Assembly: GCA_030690705.1 (NCBI GenBank)
Contig: JAUYGE010000076.1
Span: 1-9,294 of the forward strand
Direction: 5' to 3'
Length of the DNA stretch: 9,294 nucleotides
Source: Dehalococcoidia bacterium
Lineage (GTDB): Bacteria > Chloroflexota > Dehalococcoidia > JAENJB01
How positions within the stretch are numbered: the first letter of the stretch is position 1; every line of letters starts with the position of its first letter. The notes beneath the pieces were generated by a model. The model worked only from the letters and a program-made list of their open reading frames with translations. It did no database searches and was not told where the DNA came from. Position numbers and translations under genes: made by a program. Below are positions 1 to 6,502 of this stretch, in pieces.

Positions 1-192
1 GAGGGACGACTCATCGAAGGCCTGGGAAACGAGGCCCATCTTGGTGTGTACCCGAATGCTGCTACCGTCACTGGTAGCTATACCGGCGCTTTCCTGCCCA
101 CGATGTTGAAGAGCGAACAGGGCAAAAAAGGCTACGCGGGCAACATCCTCAGTCGGCGCGTAAACGCCGAAAACACCACAGCTTTCGTGCAA
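1..192 (-). CDS. purF: Amidophosphoribosyltransferase PurF, N-terminal part, runs off the left edge
   Basis: PurF catalyses the first committed step of purine synthesis, making 5-phosphoribosylamine from PRPP with ammonia released from glutamine in its N-terminal Ntn-hydrolase domain. The 64 visible codons read [14 protein letters not shown], followed by [14 protein letters not shown] and [11 protein letters not shown], which is the classic PurF start. Cys5 should be the N-terminal nucleophile, exposed after removal of a short propeptide. There is no ATG near the front. I chose TTG at 192 because GGAG (203-200) lies 7 bases upstream and the promoter at 235-264 places the transcript start just before it. 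AGGAGG at 214-209 is 16 bases away, too far for this TTG. An ATT codon at 195 is a less likely start. The gene lies downstream of tlyA on the same strand but has its own promoter. The glutaminase end is certain; the phosphoribosyltransferase domain lies outside the window. Confidence 0.93.
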   Translation of the reverse strand, partial: MHESCGVFGVYAPTEDVARVAFFALFALQHRGQESAGIATSDGSSIRVHTKMGLVSQAFDESSL

Positions 193-234
193 AATGCTTC
201 TCCGGATGCCTCCTGAATACCTTGCCCTTGGCAA

Positions 235-264
235 ATTATAGCGTCTTTCAGGTCCTCGGGTCAA
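235..264 (-). promoter_or_regulatory. Sigma-70-type promoter for purF
   Basis: Read on the minus strand there is TTGACC (264-259), an 18-base spacer and a perfect TATAAT (240-235). The predicted transcript start is near 228, giving a leader of about 36 bases that carries AGGAGG and GGAG before the TTG start. The promoter sits in the 117-base gap between tlyA and purF, so purF is probably expressed separately from tlyA. No purine-riboswitch-like structure fits in this short leader. Confidence 0.75.
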
Positions 265-309
265 GTTCGGCGCAGCTTTGGGTACGCTCGAGGAGATACT
301 GCCTTTTCT

Positions 310-1056
310 TCATTGTCGGAAGTTCTGAGGGCAACGCAGCAGAATGAAGAACTCGCGGTTGCCGGCGGGTCCCAGGATAGGGGAAGACGTCAGGCCGCCG
401 AAACGAAAACCATGTCCTACTGCCCAGACCAGAAGACGGCCCAGTACCTTCGCATGCAACTGAGGATCTCTGACTACGCCGCCCCGGCCGACTTCTCCTT
501 TCCCCACCTCAAACTGGGGCTTCACGAGGATAATCAGGAAACCACGTTCGGTAAGATGCAAAGCGGTGTTCGGTATGACCTTTTCCACGGAAATAAACGA
601 GACGTCCATGGTAACCAGGTCCGCCTTCTCGGGCATAGGGAAAGGGTGCCGGGCATTGATTCTCTCCATCACTACGACCCGAGGGTCTTTCCTCAGCCCG
701 TAGTCCAGTTGCCCGTAGCCGACATCTATGGCGTATACCTTCTTCGCTCCTCTCTGCAGCAGACAGTCGGTGAAACCGCCGGTGGAGGCGCCGACGTCAA
801 TGGCAACTTTGCCAGTCACGTCGAGATCGAAGTGGTCCAGGGCCGAGCATAGCTTGATGCCTCCCCGGCTCACATAGGGTGGTCTCTCAATGAGCTTTAC
901 CACCGTCTTGTCAGTCACCATCAGCGCCGGATGAGAAACTGTCTTGCCATCTGCCATCACTTCTCCGGCGAGGATCAAGGCCTGGGCTTTGCTGCGGCTC
1001 TCCGCCTGGCCTATCTTGACCAGAAAGGTGTCGATGCGCTGTCTAGACATGAGCAT
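310..1056 (-). CDS. tlyA: TlyA family rRNA (cytidine-2'-O)-methyltransferase
   Basis: This is a 248-residue cytoplasmic RNA 2'-O-methyltransferase of the TlyA/YqxC family, whose characterised members methylate ribosomal RNA with SAM. An S4 RNA-binding domain occupies about residues 5-60 and is followed by the linker motif YVSRGGIKL. The FtsJ/RrmJ-like Rossmann domain begins with the SAM-binding loop DVGASTGGFTDCLL (87-100). The catalytic K-D-K-E set is present as Lys68, Asp151 (MDVSFIS), Lys179 (VKPQFE) and Glu235 (GNREFF), and its spacing is close to that of mycobacterial TlyA. Length is normal. A second ATG at codon 3 (1050) is an equally good start; neither has a strong Shine-Dalgarno. The gene follows a small membrane-protein gene by about 20 bases and shares its promoter. 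In many bacteria tlyA lies directly downstream of dxs; here the two are neighbours but divergent. Confidence 0.93.
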   Translation of the reverse strand: MLMSRQRIDTFLVKIGQAESRSKAQALILAGEVMADGKTVSHPALMVTDKTVVKLIERPPYVSRGGIKLCSALDHFDLDVTGKVAIDVGASTGGFTDCLLQRGAKKVYAIDVGYGQLDYGLRKDPRVVVMERINARHPFPMPEKADLVTMDVSFISVEKVIPNTALHLTERGFLIILVKPQFEVGKGEVGRGGVVRDPQLHAKVLGRLLVWAVGHGFRFGGLTSSPILGPAGNREFFILLRCPQNFRQ

Positions 1057-1077
1057 TATCAGACGGGTTGTGGTAGG

Positions 1078-1281
1078 CTAGTTGAGCTTCCGCGGCTTGA
1101 GGACATAGGACAAGATGATGAGACCGAGGCCCAGGAGAAACGATACGAGTGCGAGTCCCCACGAATTCTGGTAGAAGACAGTCATGAAGTACCAGACTCC
1201 TCCAACGAAGAACAGCAGCATGCCGGCTACAAGGGTAACGATGGCTATGAAATACTGGAAGGAACGCCTTAGAAAAGACAT
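1078..1281 (-). CDS. Small two-helix membrane protein, unknown function
   Basis: The product has 67 residues if it starts at the ATG at 1281 (MSFLRRSFQYF). It has two hydrophobic segments, about residues 10-33 and 41-61, joined by a short polar turn (YQNSW). Basic residues at both ends (LRR and KPRK) suggest that both termini face the cytoplasm. An in-frame ATG at 1326 would add 15 residues (MGCRVSILVSDSRAL) that look unlike a membrane-protein start, although the predicted transcript begins early enough to include them. Neither start has a good Shine-Dalgarno. It is the first gene of the leftward transcript and precedes tlyA by about 20 bases. I do not recognise a family. That it is a real gene is supported by its position behind a promoter and by its membrane-protein pattern. 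Confidence 0.65.
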   Translation of the reverse strand: MSFLRRSFQYFIAIVTLVAGMLLFFVGGVWYFMTVFYQNSWGLALVSFLLGLGLIILSYVLKPRKLN

Positions 1282-1355
1282 TAACGCTCGACTATCCGAG
1301 ACTAATATAGATACCCGGCAACCCATCGGCCTACCAAAAACTTCCGGTCAGTCCA

Positions 1356-1364
1356 ATTATAGCA
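1356..1364 (-). promoter_or_regulatory. Extended -10 promoter for the membrane protein-tlyA transcript
   Basis: On the minus strand a perfect TATAAT (1361-1356) is preceded by TGC (1364-1362), giving the extended -10 form TGnTATAAT. No good -35 box lies 16-18 bases upstream, where the sequence is only TTCTTT-like, which fits an extended -10 promoter. The transcript start would be near 1349. It lies back to back with the rightward dxs promoter, with roughly 25 bases between the two core elements. Confidence 0.65.
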
Positions 1365-1389
1365 CCCCCAGCATTCGAAAGAACAGACC

Positions 1390-1418
1390 TTGACAAGAAC
1401 CTTTCCCTAGCCTACGAT
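1390..1418 (+). promoter_or_regulatory. Sigma-70-type promoter for the dxs operon
   Basis: A perfect TTGACA (1390-1395) is separated by 17 bases from TACGAT (1413-1418), a good -10 element. The predicted transcript start is near 1425, leaving a leader of about 68 bases before the dxs ATG. This is the only convincing promoter ahead of the five rightward genes, whose junctions are all very short or overlapping. Confidence 0.75.
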
Positions 1419-1430
1419 TACACTCAATCT

Positions 1431-1487
1431 ATGCTTGGACTGTCTGTGCTTCCATCGGAGAGGTCATCTCTTCTGCCTGAAGAGTAG
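1431..1487 (+). promoter_or_regulatory. dxs 5' leader: possible leader peptide overlapping alternative hairpins
   Basis: An 18-codon reading frame (MLGLSVLPSERSSLLPEE) opens at ATG 1431, just after the predicted transcript start, and stops at TAG 1485-1487, five bases before the dxs ATG. The same segment holds two competing stems. GGAGAG (1457-1462) can pair with CTCTTC (1468-1473), with one G-U pair and a 5-base loop. CTCTTC can instead pair perfectly with GAAGAG (1479-1484), also with a 5-base loop. GAAGAG is the only Shine-Dalgarno-like sequence for dxs, 8 bases before its start. The second stem would therefore block dxs translation, and the first stem, or ribosomes on the leader frame, would free it. 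The leader ATG has no Shine-Dalgarno. The pairing is seen directly; the regulatory role is inferred. Confidence 0.35.
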
Positions 1488-1492
1488 TCGCT

Positions 1493-3379
1493 ATGGCCAC
1501 TATTTTGGACCGCGTTAGTTCCCCGTTTGACCTGCAGAGCCTTACGCTGGAGGAGTTGGAACAGCTAGCCTCTGAAATCCGCCAAGAGCTGATCAGCACG
1601 GTATCGGAGAACGGAGGACATCTAGCCTCCAACCTCGGGGTGGTCGAGTTGACCCTGGCGCTGCACCGCGTCTTCAGCAGTCCGCAGGACAAGCTCATCT
1701 GGGACGTAGGCCATCAAAGCTATGTGCATAAGCTGTTGACAGGGAGGCGGCCGTATTTCGCCACTCTCAGACAATACGGTGGTCTGTCTGGCTTCGCCGA
1801 CCCGATGGAGAGTCCGCACGACCCTTTCATCGCTGGCCATGCTGGCAATTCCCTTTCCGCTGCTCTTGGAATGGCGCTGGCGCGGGACCTGGCCAACAAG
1901 AGCTATCAAGTGGTGTCGATTATCGGCGATGGGTCCTTTGGGGCGGGCATGGCTTTCGAAGCTTTGAACCACACCGGTCACCTGGGCACCAAGGTAATCA
2001 TAGTGCTCAACGACAATGGCATGGCCATCTCCCCGAGCATCGGCGCCTTCGCCCGTCTGATGAACCGGCTAAGGCTGGACTACCGATACGAACAAGCCAA
2101 GGGAGGAGTCAAGAGACAGGTTGCCCGTCTGCCAATGGGTAAATCTGCCTGGGCTTTCAGTAAGGAAGTAAAGAGTCGTTTGAAGAGGGCGTTGCTCCCT
2201 GTATCCTTCTGGGAACAGTTCGGATTCGTTTACCTCGGGCCGATAGATGGACATGACCTGAGGGAGCTTGAGGCAGCGCTGCACCGGGCGCGTGACTACG
2301 AAAGCGGGCCAACGCTGGTTCACGTTGTGACAAAGAAGGGCAAGGACTATCCACCCGCAGAATCGGACGCTATCAGGTTCCACGGTATACCGCCCAACGG
2401 CGGAGCAAAGAGCCCGACTCCTTCCTACAGCCATATCTTTGGACAGACTGCTCTTCGTTTGTTACGAGAGAACGAGAGGGTGGTAGTAATCACAGCCGCT
2501 ATGCTGGAGGGTACCGGGCTCGCGGCGGCCGCCCGGGAATTCCCACAGCGCGTCTTCGATGTCGGTATTTGCGAGCAGCATGCGGTGACCATGGCGGCGG
2601 GACTGGCGACTCAGGGATTCATTCCTGTGGTAGCCATATATTCGACCTTTCTGCAGCGTGCCTATGATCAGCTAATCCACGATGTGTGCATCCAGAATCT
2701 CCCGGTTGTCTTCGCCATCGACCGCGCCGGGATAGTTGGCGAAGATGGCAAGACCCACCAGGGTGCCTTCGATATTTCCTATCTGCGGGCCATTCCTAAT
2801 ATAGTGGTGGCAGCGCCAAGGGATGAGAGCGAACTTCAACGTCTATTGTTCACTGCTATCCATGCCGGGTGTCCCATGGCGGTGCGCTATCCGAGAGGTA
2901 GTGGCCGTGGAGTCCCGATGCAGCCGGAGTGGCAGGGGCTGCCGATAGGCAAAGGACAGAAACTGATGGATGGATCTGACGTAGGCATCGTTGCCATCGG
3001 TCCGTTGGTGTATGAGGCTCTTGAAGCCGCTCAACAGTTGGCCAGGGAAGGCATAGGATGCGCTGTGCTTGATGCCCGGTATGCCAAGCCGTTGGATGCG
3101 GAGCTCATCGTCGACCTGGCTCACAAGACCAGGAGATTAGTGACTGTAGAGGAGAACGCTGTCGCCGGAGGATTCGGGAGCGCTGTCCTTCAACTGCTAC
3201 AAGGCTCATCTCGCGAAGCCGTGAGGGTGGAATGCATTGGCTTGCCCGATAGGTTCATTGAGCATGGTCCACAGGAGCTCTTTCGCTCTCTCTTTGACCT
3301 TACCGCTGAGGGGATATGTGGAAGGATGAAAAAAGCGTTTCCGGAACTCTGGATACGCGCCCCGGTGAGCCAGCAGTGA
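1493..3379 (+). CDS. dxs: 1-deoxy-D-xylulose-5-phosphate synthase
   Basis: DXS condenses pyruvate and glyceraldehyde 3-phosphate on thiamine diphosphate to form DXP, the entry step of the MEP isoprenoid pathway. The 628-residue length is typical. Visible landmarks are His43 in GGHLASNLG, the GHAGNS loop (115-120), the ThDP/Mg motif GDGS...LNDN (145-175), IDGHD (251-255), His297 in FHG, the catalytic Glu361 in CEQHAV, and Arg411 and His422 (DRAGIVGEDGKTHQG) for phosphate binding. The C-terminal transketolase domain includes VEENAVAGGFGS. Compared with E. coli the ThDP-side loops are altered (GHAGNS for GHSSTS and NDNGMAIS for NDNEMSIS); I regard this as lineage variation, not inactivation. The start ATG gives the usual MxxILDRVSSPxDL beginning and has GAAGAG 8 bases upstream. 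It is the first gene of the operon and ends in a GTGA overlap with the next gene. Confidence 0.97.
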   Translation: MATILDRVSSPFDLQSLTLEELEQLASEIRQELISTVSENGGHLASNLGVVELTLALHRVFSSPQDKLIWDVGHQSYVHKLLTGRRPYFATLRQYGGLSGFADPMESPHDPFIAGHAGNSLSAALGMALARDLANKSYQVVSIIGDGSFGAGMAFEALNHTGHLGTKVIIVLNDNGMAISPSIGAFARLMNRLRLDYRYEQAKGGVKRQVARLPMGKSAWAFSKEVKSRLKRALLPVSFWEQFGFVYLGPIDGHDLRELEAALHRARDYESGPTLVHVVTKKGKDYPPAESDAIRFHGIPPNGGAKSPTPSYSHIFGQTALRLLRENERVVVITAAMLEGTGLAAAAREFPQRVFDVGICEQHAVTMAAGLATQGFIPVVAIYSTFLQRAYDQLIHDVCIQNLPVVFAIDRAGIVGEDGKTHQGAFDISYLRAIPNIVVAAPRDESELQRLLFTAIHAGCPMAVRYPRGSGRGVPMQPEWQGLPIGKGQKLMDGSDVGIVAIGPLVYEALEAAQQLAREGIGCAVLDARYAKPLDAELIVDLAHKTRRLVTVEENAVAGGFGSAVLQLLQGSSREAVRVECIGLPDRFIEHGPQELFRSLFDLTAEGICGRMKKAFPELWIRAPVSQQ

Positions 3380-4416
3380 GTGAACAGACCCTTCAGTTGC
3401 CGGCAGTCTTCGATCGGTATCGAGATGACATCGATGCCGGGCTGAGGATGGCCCTCGGCGGCCGGGATTTACCGTTATATGACATGCTCAGGTATCATCT
3501 TGGATGGCTGGATGAACAGGGTAAACCGCTGATCAGCTCCAGCGGCAAGGCCCTTCGCCCCACCCTTTGCTTGTTGGCCTCCGAGGCCAACCGGGGCGAG
3601 CGTCACCGGGTTCTCCCCGCAGCAGTAGCCATCGAACTGGTGCACCACTACTCGCTCATCCATGATGACATTCAAGATAATGATACAGAGCGACATCATC
3701 GACCGACCGTATGGAGTATCTGGGGCAAGTCACAGGCAATCAACGCCGGAAGCGCCATGCGAGTTCTTGCCAGCCTGGTCATACTGGGGCTGGACAAGTG
3801 TGGAGTTTCACGACAGAAGCGACTGGAGGCGCAGCGCCTCCTGGATGAGAGCTGTCTCCAGATGATTGAAGGGCAGTATCTCGATATCAGTTACGAGCGC
3901 CGTCTGGACATCAGCATTGCGGACTATCTGGATATGGTGGTGCGGAAGACGGCGGCACTGATCGGCTGTGCAACCGAGATGGGCGCATTGTTGAGTGTGG
4001 ATAGCCGGGACAACATCGAGGGACTTCGGAACTTCGGCCAGAGCTTGGGCCTCGCCTTTCAGATGAGAGACGATATTCTCGGCATCTGGGGAGAGGATAG
4101 GCATACCGGCAAGCCCCATGGCAACGATATCAGGCGTCGCAAGAAATCCCTCCCGGTGGTCTATGCCCTGGAAAAGGCATCGGGAAAATCAAGGAAGGAA
4201 CTGCTGGCCATATACCAGAAGGAGCAGGTTGATGATGCAGACCTGAAAACGGTTCTGGAGGAGCTCGATGTTCTGAAAGCCCGTTCCTACACTCAGGAAA
4301 TGGCCACGACCTATTGCCGCAAAGCCCTTTCGGAGATCGAAGGGCTGGACTTGCCGGATGCGGCACGGAGGGACCTGGAGGAGATTGCGTACTTCCTGGC
4401 GGACCGTGACTTCTGA
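3376..4416 (+). CDS. Polyprenyl diphosphate synthase (short-chain, FPP/GGPP type)
   Basis: This 346-residue enzyme elongates DMAPP or an allylic diphosphate with IPP, by head-to-tail 1'-4 condensation. The first aspartate-rich motif is HDDIQDND (Asp97, Asp98, Asp101, Asp103), followed by a variant of the usual arginine motif (ERHHRPTVW). GQYLD (166-170) and RKTAALIGC (190-198) are typical of the all-alpha trans-prenyltransferase fold. The second motif is RDDILGIWGE: the third Asp is Gly236, as I recall also for actinobacterial and archaeal relatives. Tyr92, five residues before the first Asp, suggests a short product of about C15-C20 by analogy with archaeal GGPP synthases; chain length is inferred. 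I chose the GTG at 3376, because its GTGA overlaps the dxs stop and GGTGAG lies just upstream. An upstream in-frame ATG (3316) would run 64 bases into dxs. Confidence 0.93.
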   Translation: MSEQTLQLPAVFDRYRDDIDAGLRMALGGRDLPLYDMLRYHLGWLDEQGKPLISSSGKALRPTLCLLASEANRGERHRVLPAAVAIELVHHYSLIHDDIQDNDTERHHRPTVWSIWGKSQAINAGSAMRVLASLVILGLDKCGVSRQKRLEAQRLLDESCLQMIEGQYLDISYERRLDISIADYLDMVVRKTAALIGCATEMGALLSVDSRDNIEGLRNFGQSLGLAFQMRDDILGIWGEDRHTGKPHGNDIRRRKKSLPVVYALEKASGKSRKELLAIYQKEQVDDADLKTVLEELDVLKARSYTQEMATTYCRKALSEIEGLDLPDAARRDLEEIAYFLADRDF

Positions 4417-4434
4417 GCAAGGGGAGAATGGAGA

Positions 4435-5505
4435 ATGTCGCTAAAGCGCGATGGGATGACCGGCTTTGCGAGGCAGGCGAACAGCCGCCGCAAAGAAGAA
4501 CAGATGCGCATCAACCTGGAGGAGGATGTCCAATTCCACCAGGTGACGACGGGATTCGAGAACTACCGCTTCCTCCACCAGGCTCTCCCGGAACTCAGCC
4601 TGGCGGATATCGATCTCTCGGCTACGCTCTTCGGCAAGCAGATGAAAGCTCCGCTGATCGTTTCTTCTATGGTGGGAGGGGTCGAGGTGGCGGGACGGAC
4701 CAACCGCCGTCTGGCGGAGGCAGCCCAGACAGCAGGCATCGCGATGGGGCTTGGTTCCCAAAGGGCGGCGATTGACGACTCTGAGGTGGCTTCCACCTAT
4801 CAGGTTCGCCATGTGGCGCCGGATATTCCGCTGTTTGCCAATATCGGGGCTGTCCAGTTGAACTATGGCTATGGCGTGGATGAATGCCGGCGCGCGGTGG
4901 ACATGATCGAGGCCGATGCTCTGATTCTCCATCTGAATCCTCTTCAAGAAGCCTTACAGCCCGAAGGCAACACGGATTTCTCCGGCCTGCTGGCAAGGAT
5001 CGAGCAGGTGTGTCGGGAGCTTCCCGTTCCTGTGATAGTTAAGGAAGTCGGTTGGGGTATTTCGGAACAAGTAGCCCGGCGGCTATCTGATGTCGGTGTA
5101 AGCGGCATCGAGGTTGGCGGGGCCGGCGGAACCTCCTGGGGGGAGGTGGAAAGGCTCCGGAGCGCCGGCGGATTGGCCCTGAGTGTCGCAACGTTTCTGC
5201 GTTCCTGGGGCATACCGACTGCAGATTCCATCAGAATGGCGCGTCGCGGAGCTCCGCAATTGACACTCATCGCCAGCGGCGGGATACGTACCGGCCTGGA
5301 TGTCGCCAAGGCCATCGCTCTCGGTGCAGAGGCAGCAGGACTCGCCTCTCCGCTCTTCAGAGCAGCCAACACCTCGTCAGAGTCGGTGCTGGGAATACTT
5401 ACAGAGATCATTGACACGCTTCGGGTTGCCATGTTTTGCCTCGGCTCCGCCAGCCTGGGCGAACTGCGATATTCTCCCCTTCTGGAAAGGATACCAAGAG
5501 GCTGA
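4435..5505 (+). CDS. fni: Type 2 isopentenyl-diphosphate delta-isomerase (FMN-dependent)
   Basis: IDI-2 interconverts IPP and DMAPP using reduced FMN and Mg2+ on a TIM barrel. The 356-residue protein has the family blocks in order: RRKEEQMRINLEEDV (18-32), TTGFENYRFLHQALPE, PLIVSSMVGG, MGLGSQR (104-110), the active-site HLNPLQE (His166, Asn168, Gln171, Glu172) with QPEGNTDF, VKEVGWGIS, GAGGTSW (229-235), and the phosphate-binding SGGIRTGLDV. Gln171 and Glu172 correspond to the catalytic and metal-binding pair. One oddity is that the N-terminal substrate loop, usually RKxEHI, reads RKEEQM, so the conserved His is Gln23. The ATG at 4435 has GGGGAG 8 bases upstream. A later ATG (4504) would delete the RK loop. 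It follows the prenyl synthase by 18 bases. Together with dxs it supplies both C5 units for the synthase. Confidence 0.95.
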   Translation: MSLKRDGMTGFARQANSRRKEEQMRINLEEDVQFHQVTTGFENYRFLHQALPELSLADIDLSATLFGKQMKAPLIVSSMVGGVEVAGRTNRRLAEAAQTAGIAMGLGSQRAAIDDSEVASTYQVRHVAPDIPLFANIGAVQLNYGYGVDECRRAVDMIEADALILHLNPLQEALQPEGNTDFSGLLARIEQVCRELPVPVIVKEVGWGISEQVARRLSDVGVSGIEVGGAGGTSWGEVERLRSAGGLALSVATFLRSWGIPTADSIRMARRGAPQLTLIASGGIRTGLDVAKAIALGAEAAGLASPLFRAANTSSESVLGILTEIIDTLRVAMFCLGSASLGELRYSPLLERIPRG

Positions 5506-5506
5506 T

Positions 5507-6502
5507 ATGGCTTTCCCCATGCGTCTGACCTTTTCTCTGATAAGGTACGTGATTGAAAGCAAGCTGGGGGAGGTGGACCGTTTCCCCCTGGCGTTGATGC
5601 TTCAACCAACATTTTGTTCCAATCTGGCCTGCGTCCGTATCAGGGAGTACCAGGATATTTTCGACCGGATACTCTCAGTGGATGAGTGCCTCGCAGCGGT
5701 GGATGAGGTCGGGGCCCCGGTGGTGTGCCTGACCGGCGGCGAGCCACTGCTTCATCCTGATATCGAGCAGATCATCAGTGGGATCCTGGAGCGAAAACGG
5801 TTTCTCTACCTGTCCACCAATGGGCTGGTTGCGGAGGACTTCCTGAGCAGATTGAAACCGAGCTCCTATTTTGGCTTCGTGTTCCAACTTGACGGAATGG
5901 CCGAGACTCATGACCGGATGGCCGGTCACCCTGGCCTCTTCGAGAAGGCCATCCTGGCGATACAGGCTGCAAAGAAGGCTGGCTTCCTGGTTTACACTAA
6001 CACTACCGTGTACAAGGGGGTTAGTCTGAGGGAAATCGAGACGCTCTTTGTGCTTCTTTCCCGTCTGAAAGTTGACGGACTTATTGTAGCTCCCGCCTTC
6101 AGATGTGATGCGGCCGAAAGCGATGTCTTCCTCTCACGCGAGGAGATCGGTGACTTTTTCGGGCCATTGTACGAAAAGCGATCAAATTATCCCTTCCACA
6201 TCAGCCCCATTTACCTGGAGTTTCTGGCTGGGCGACGGCGCCTGGAGTGTGTGCCGTGGGGCAACCCCACACGCAACCCCCTGGGATGGAAGCAAAACTG
6301 TTGCCTCATTACCAACGGGTACTGCCAGTCTTACCATGAGCTGGTCGAGAATACTCAGTGGGACCACTACGGAGTTGGCAAGGACCCGCGCTGCGCCACC
6401 TGCATGGTCCATTGTGGGTTCGAAGCTGGCGCTCTAAATGTTGCCACCGGGAGTCTCTCTGGCATGTGGAGTATGGTCAAATGGAATTTCCCTGGCTTGT
6501 AG
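5507..6502 (+). CDS. HpnH-like radical SAM-family protein with a degenerate cluster motif
   Basis: This 331-residue protein resembles HpnH, the radical SAM enzyme that joins 5'-deoxyadenosine to hopene in hopanoid side-chain synthesis. Shared features are the start MAFPMRL, LSVDECLAAVDEVGAPVV, TGGEPLLHP (76-84), STNGLV, the LDG...HDR segment (128-137), and the C-terminal domain CVPWGNPTRNPLGW...CATCMVHCGFEA. Where HpnH has FRCNLACAGCG, this protein reads FCSNLACVRI (36-45). The first cluster Cys is Ser38, Cys42 is kept, and the third Cys with its neighbours is missing, equivalent to an in-frame loss of about nine bases. Cys37 sits one place early. C-terminal cysteines (248, 265/266, 296, 299, 303) remain and might bind an auxiliary cluster. 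The start at ATG 5507 follows the fni stop by one base, with AAGAGG upstream. No squalene-hopene cyclase is visible, so the substrate is unknown. Family placement is confident; activity is doubtful. Confidence 0.82.
   Translation: MAFPMRLTFSLIRYVIESKLGEVDRFPLALMLQPTFCSNLACVRIREYQDIFDRILSVDECLAAVDEVGAPVVCLTGGEPLLHPDIEQIISGILERKRFLYLSTNGLVAEDFLSRLKPSSYFGFVFQLDGMAETHDRMAGHPGLFEKAILAIQAAKKAGFLVYTNTTVYKGVSLREIETLFVLLSRLKVDGLIVAPAFRCDAAESDVFLSREEIGDFFGPLYEKRSNYPFHISPIYLEFLAGRRRLECVPWGNPTRNPLGWKQNCCLITNGYCQSYHELVENTQWDHYGVGKDPRCATCMVHCGFEAGALNVATGSLSGMWSMVKWNFPGL

Noticed and set aside
313..852. A 179-codon plus-strand open frame
   Set aside because: It is antisense to tlyA, whose catalytic residues and domains are all visible on the minus strand.
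1622..1981. Minus-strand open frame within dxs
   Set aside because: It is a shadow of the dxs coding frame with no motif or start signal of its own.
3316..3375. Upstream ATG extension of the polyprenyl synthase
   Set aside because: It would overlap dxs by 64 bases and add non-conserved residues. The GTG at 3376 has a GTGA overlap and a Shine-Dalgarno.
5300..5506. Upstream ATG extension of the HpnH-like protein
   Set aside because: It runs 206 bases inside fni in another frame. The ATG at 5507 matches the start of HpnH proteins and has AAGAGG before it.
6358..6480. Upstream ATG extension of the DUF116 protein
   Set aside because: It lies entirely within the 3' end of the HpnH-like gene and adds residues with no family resemblance. 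The ATG at 6481 has GGAG at good spacing.
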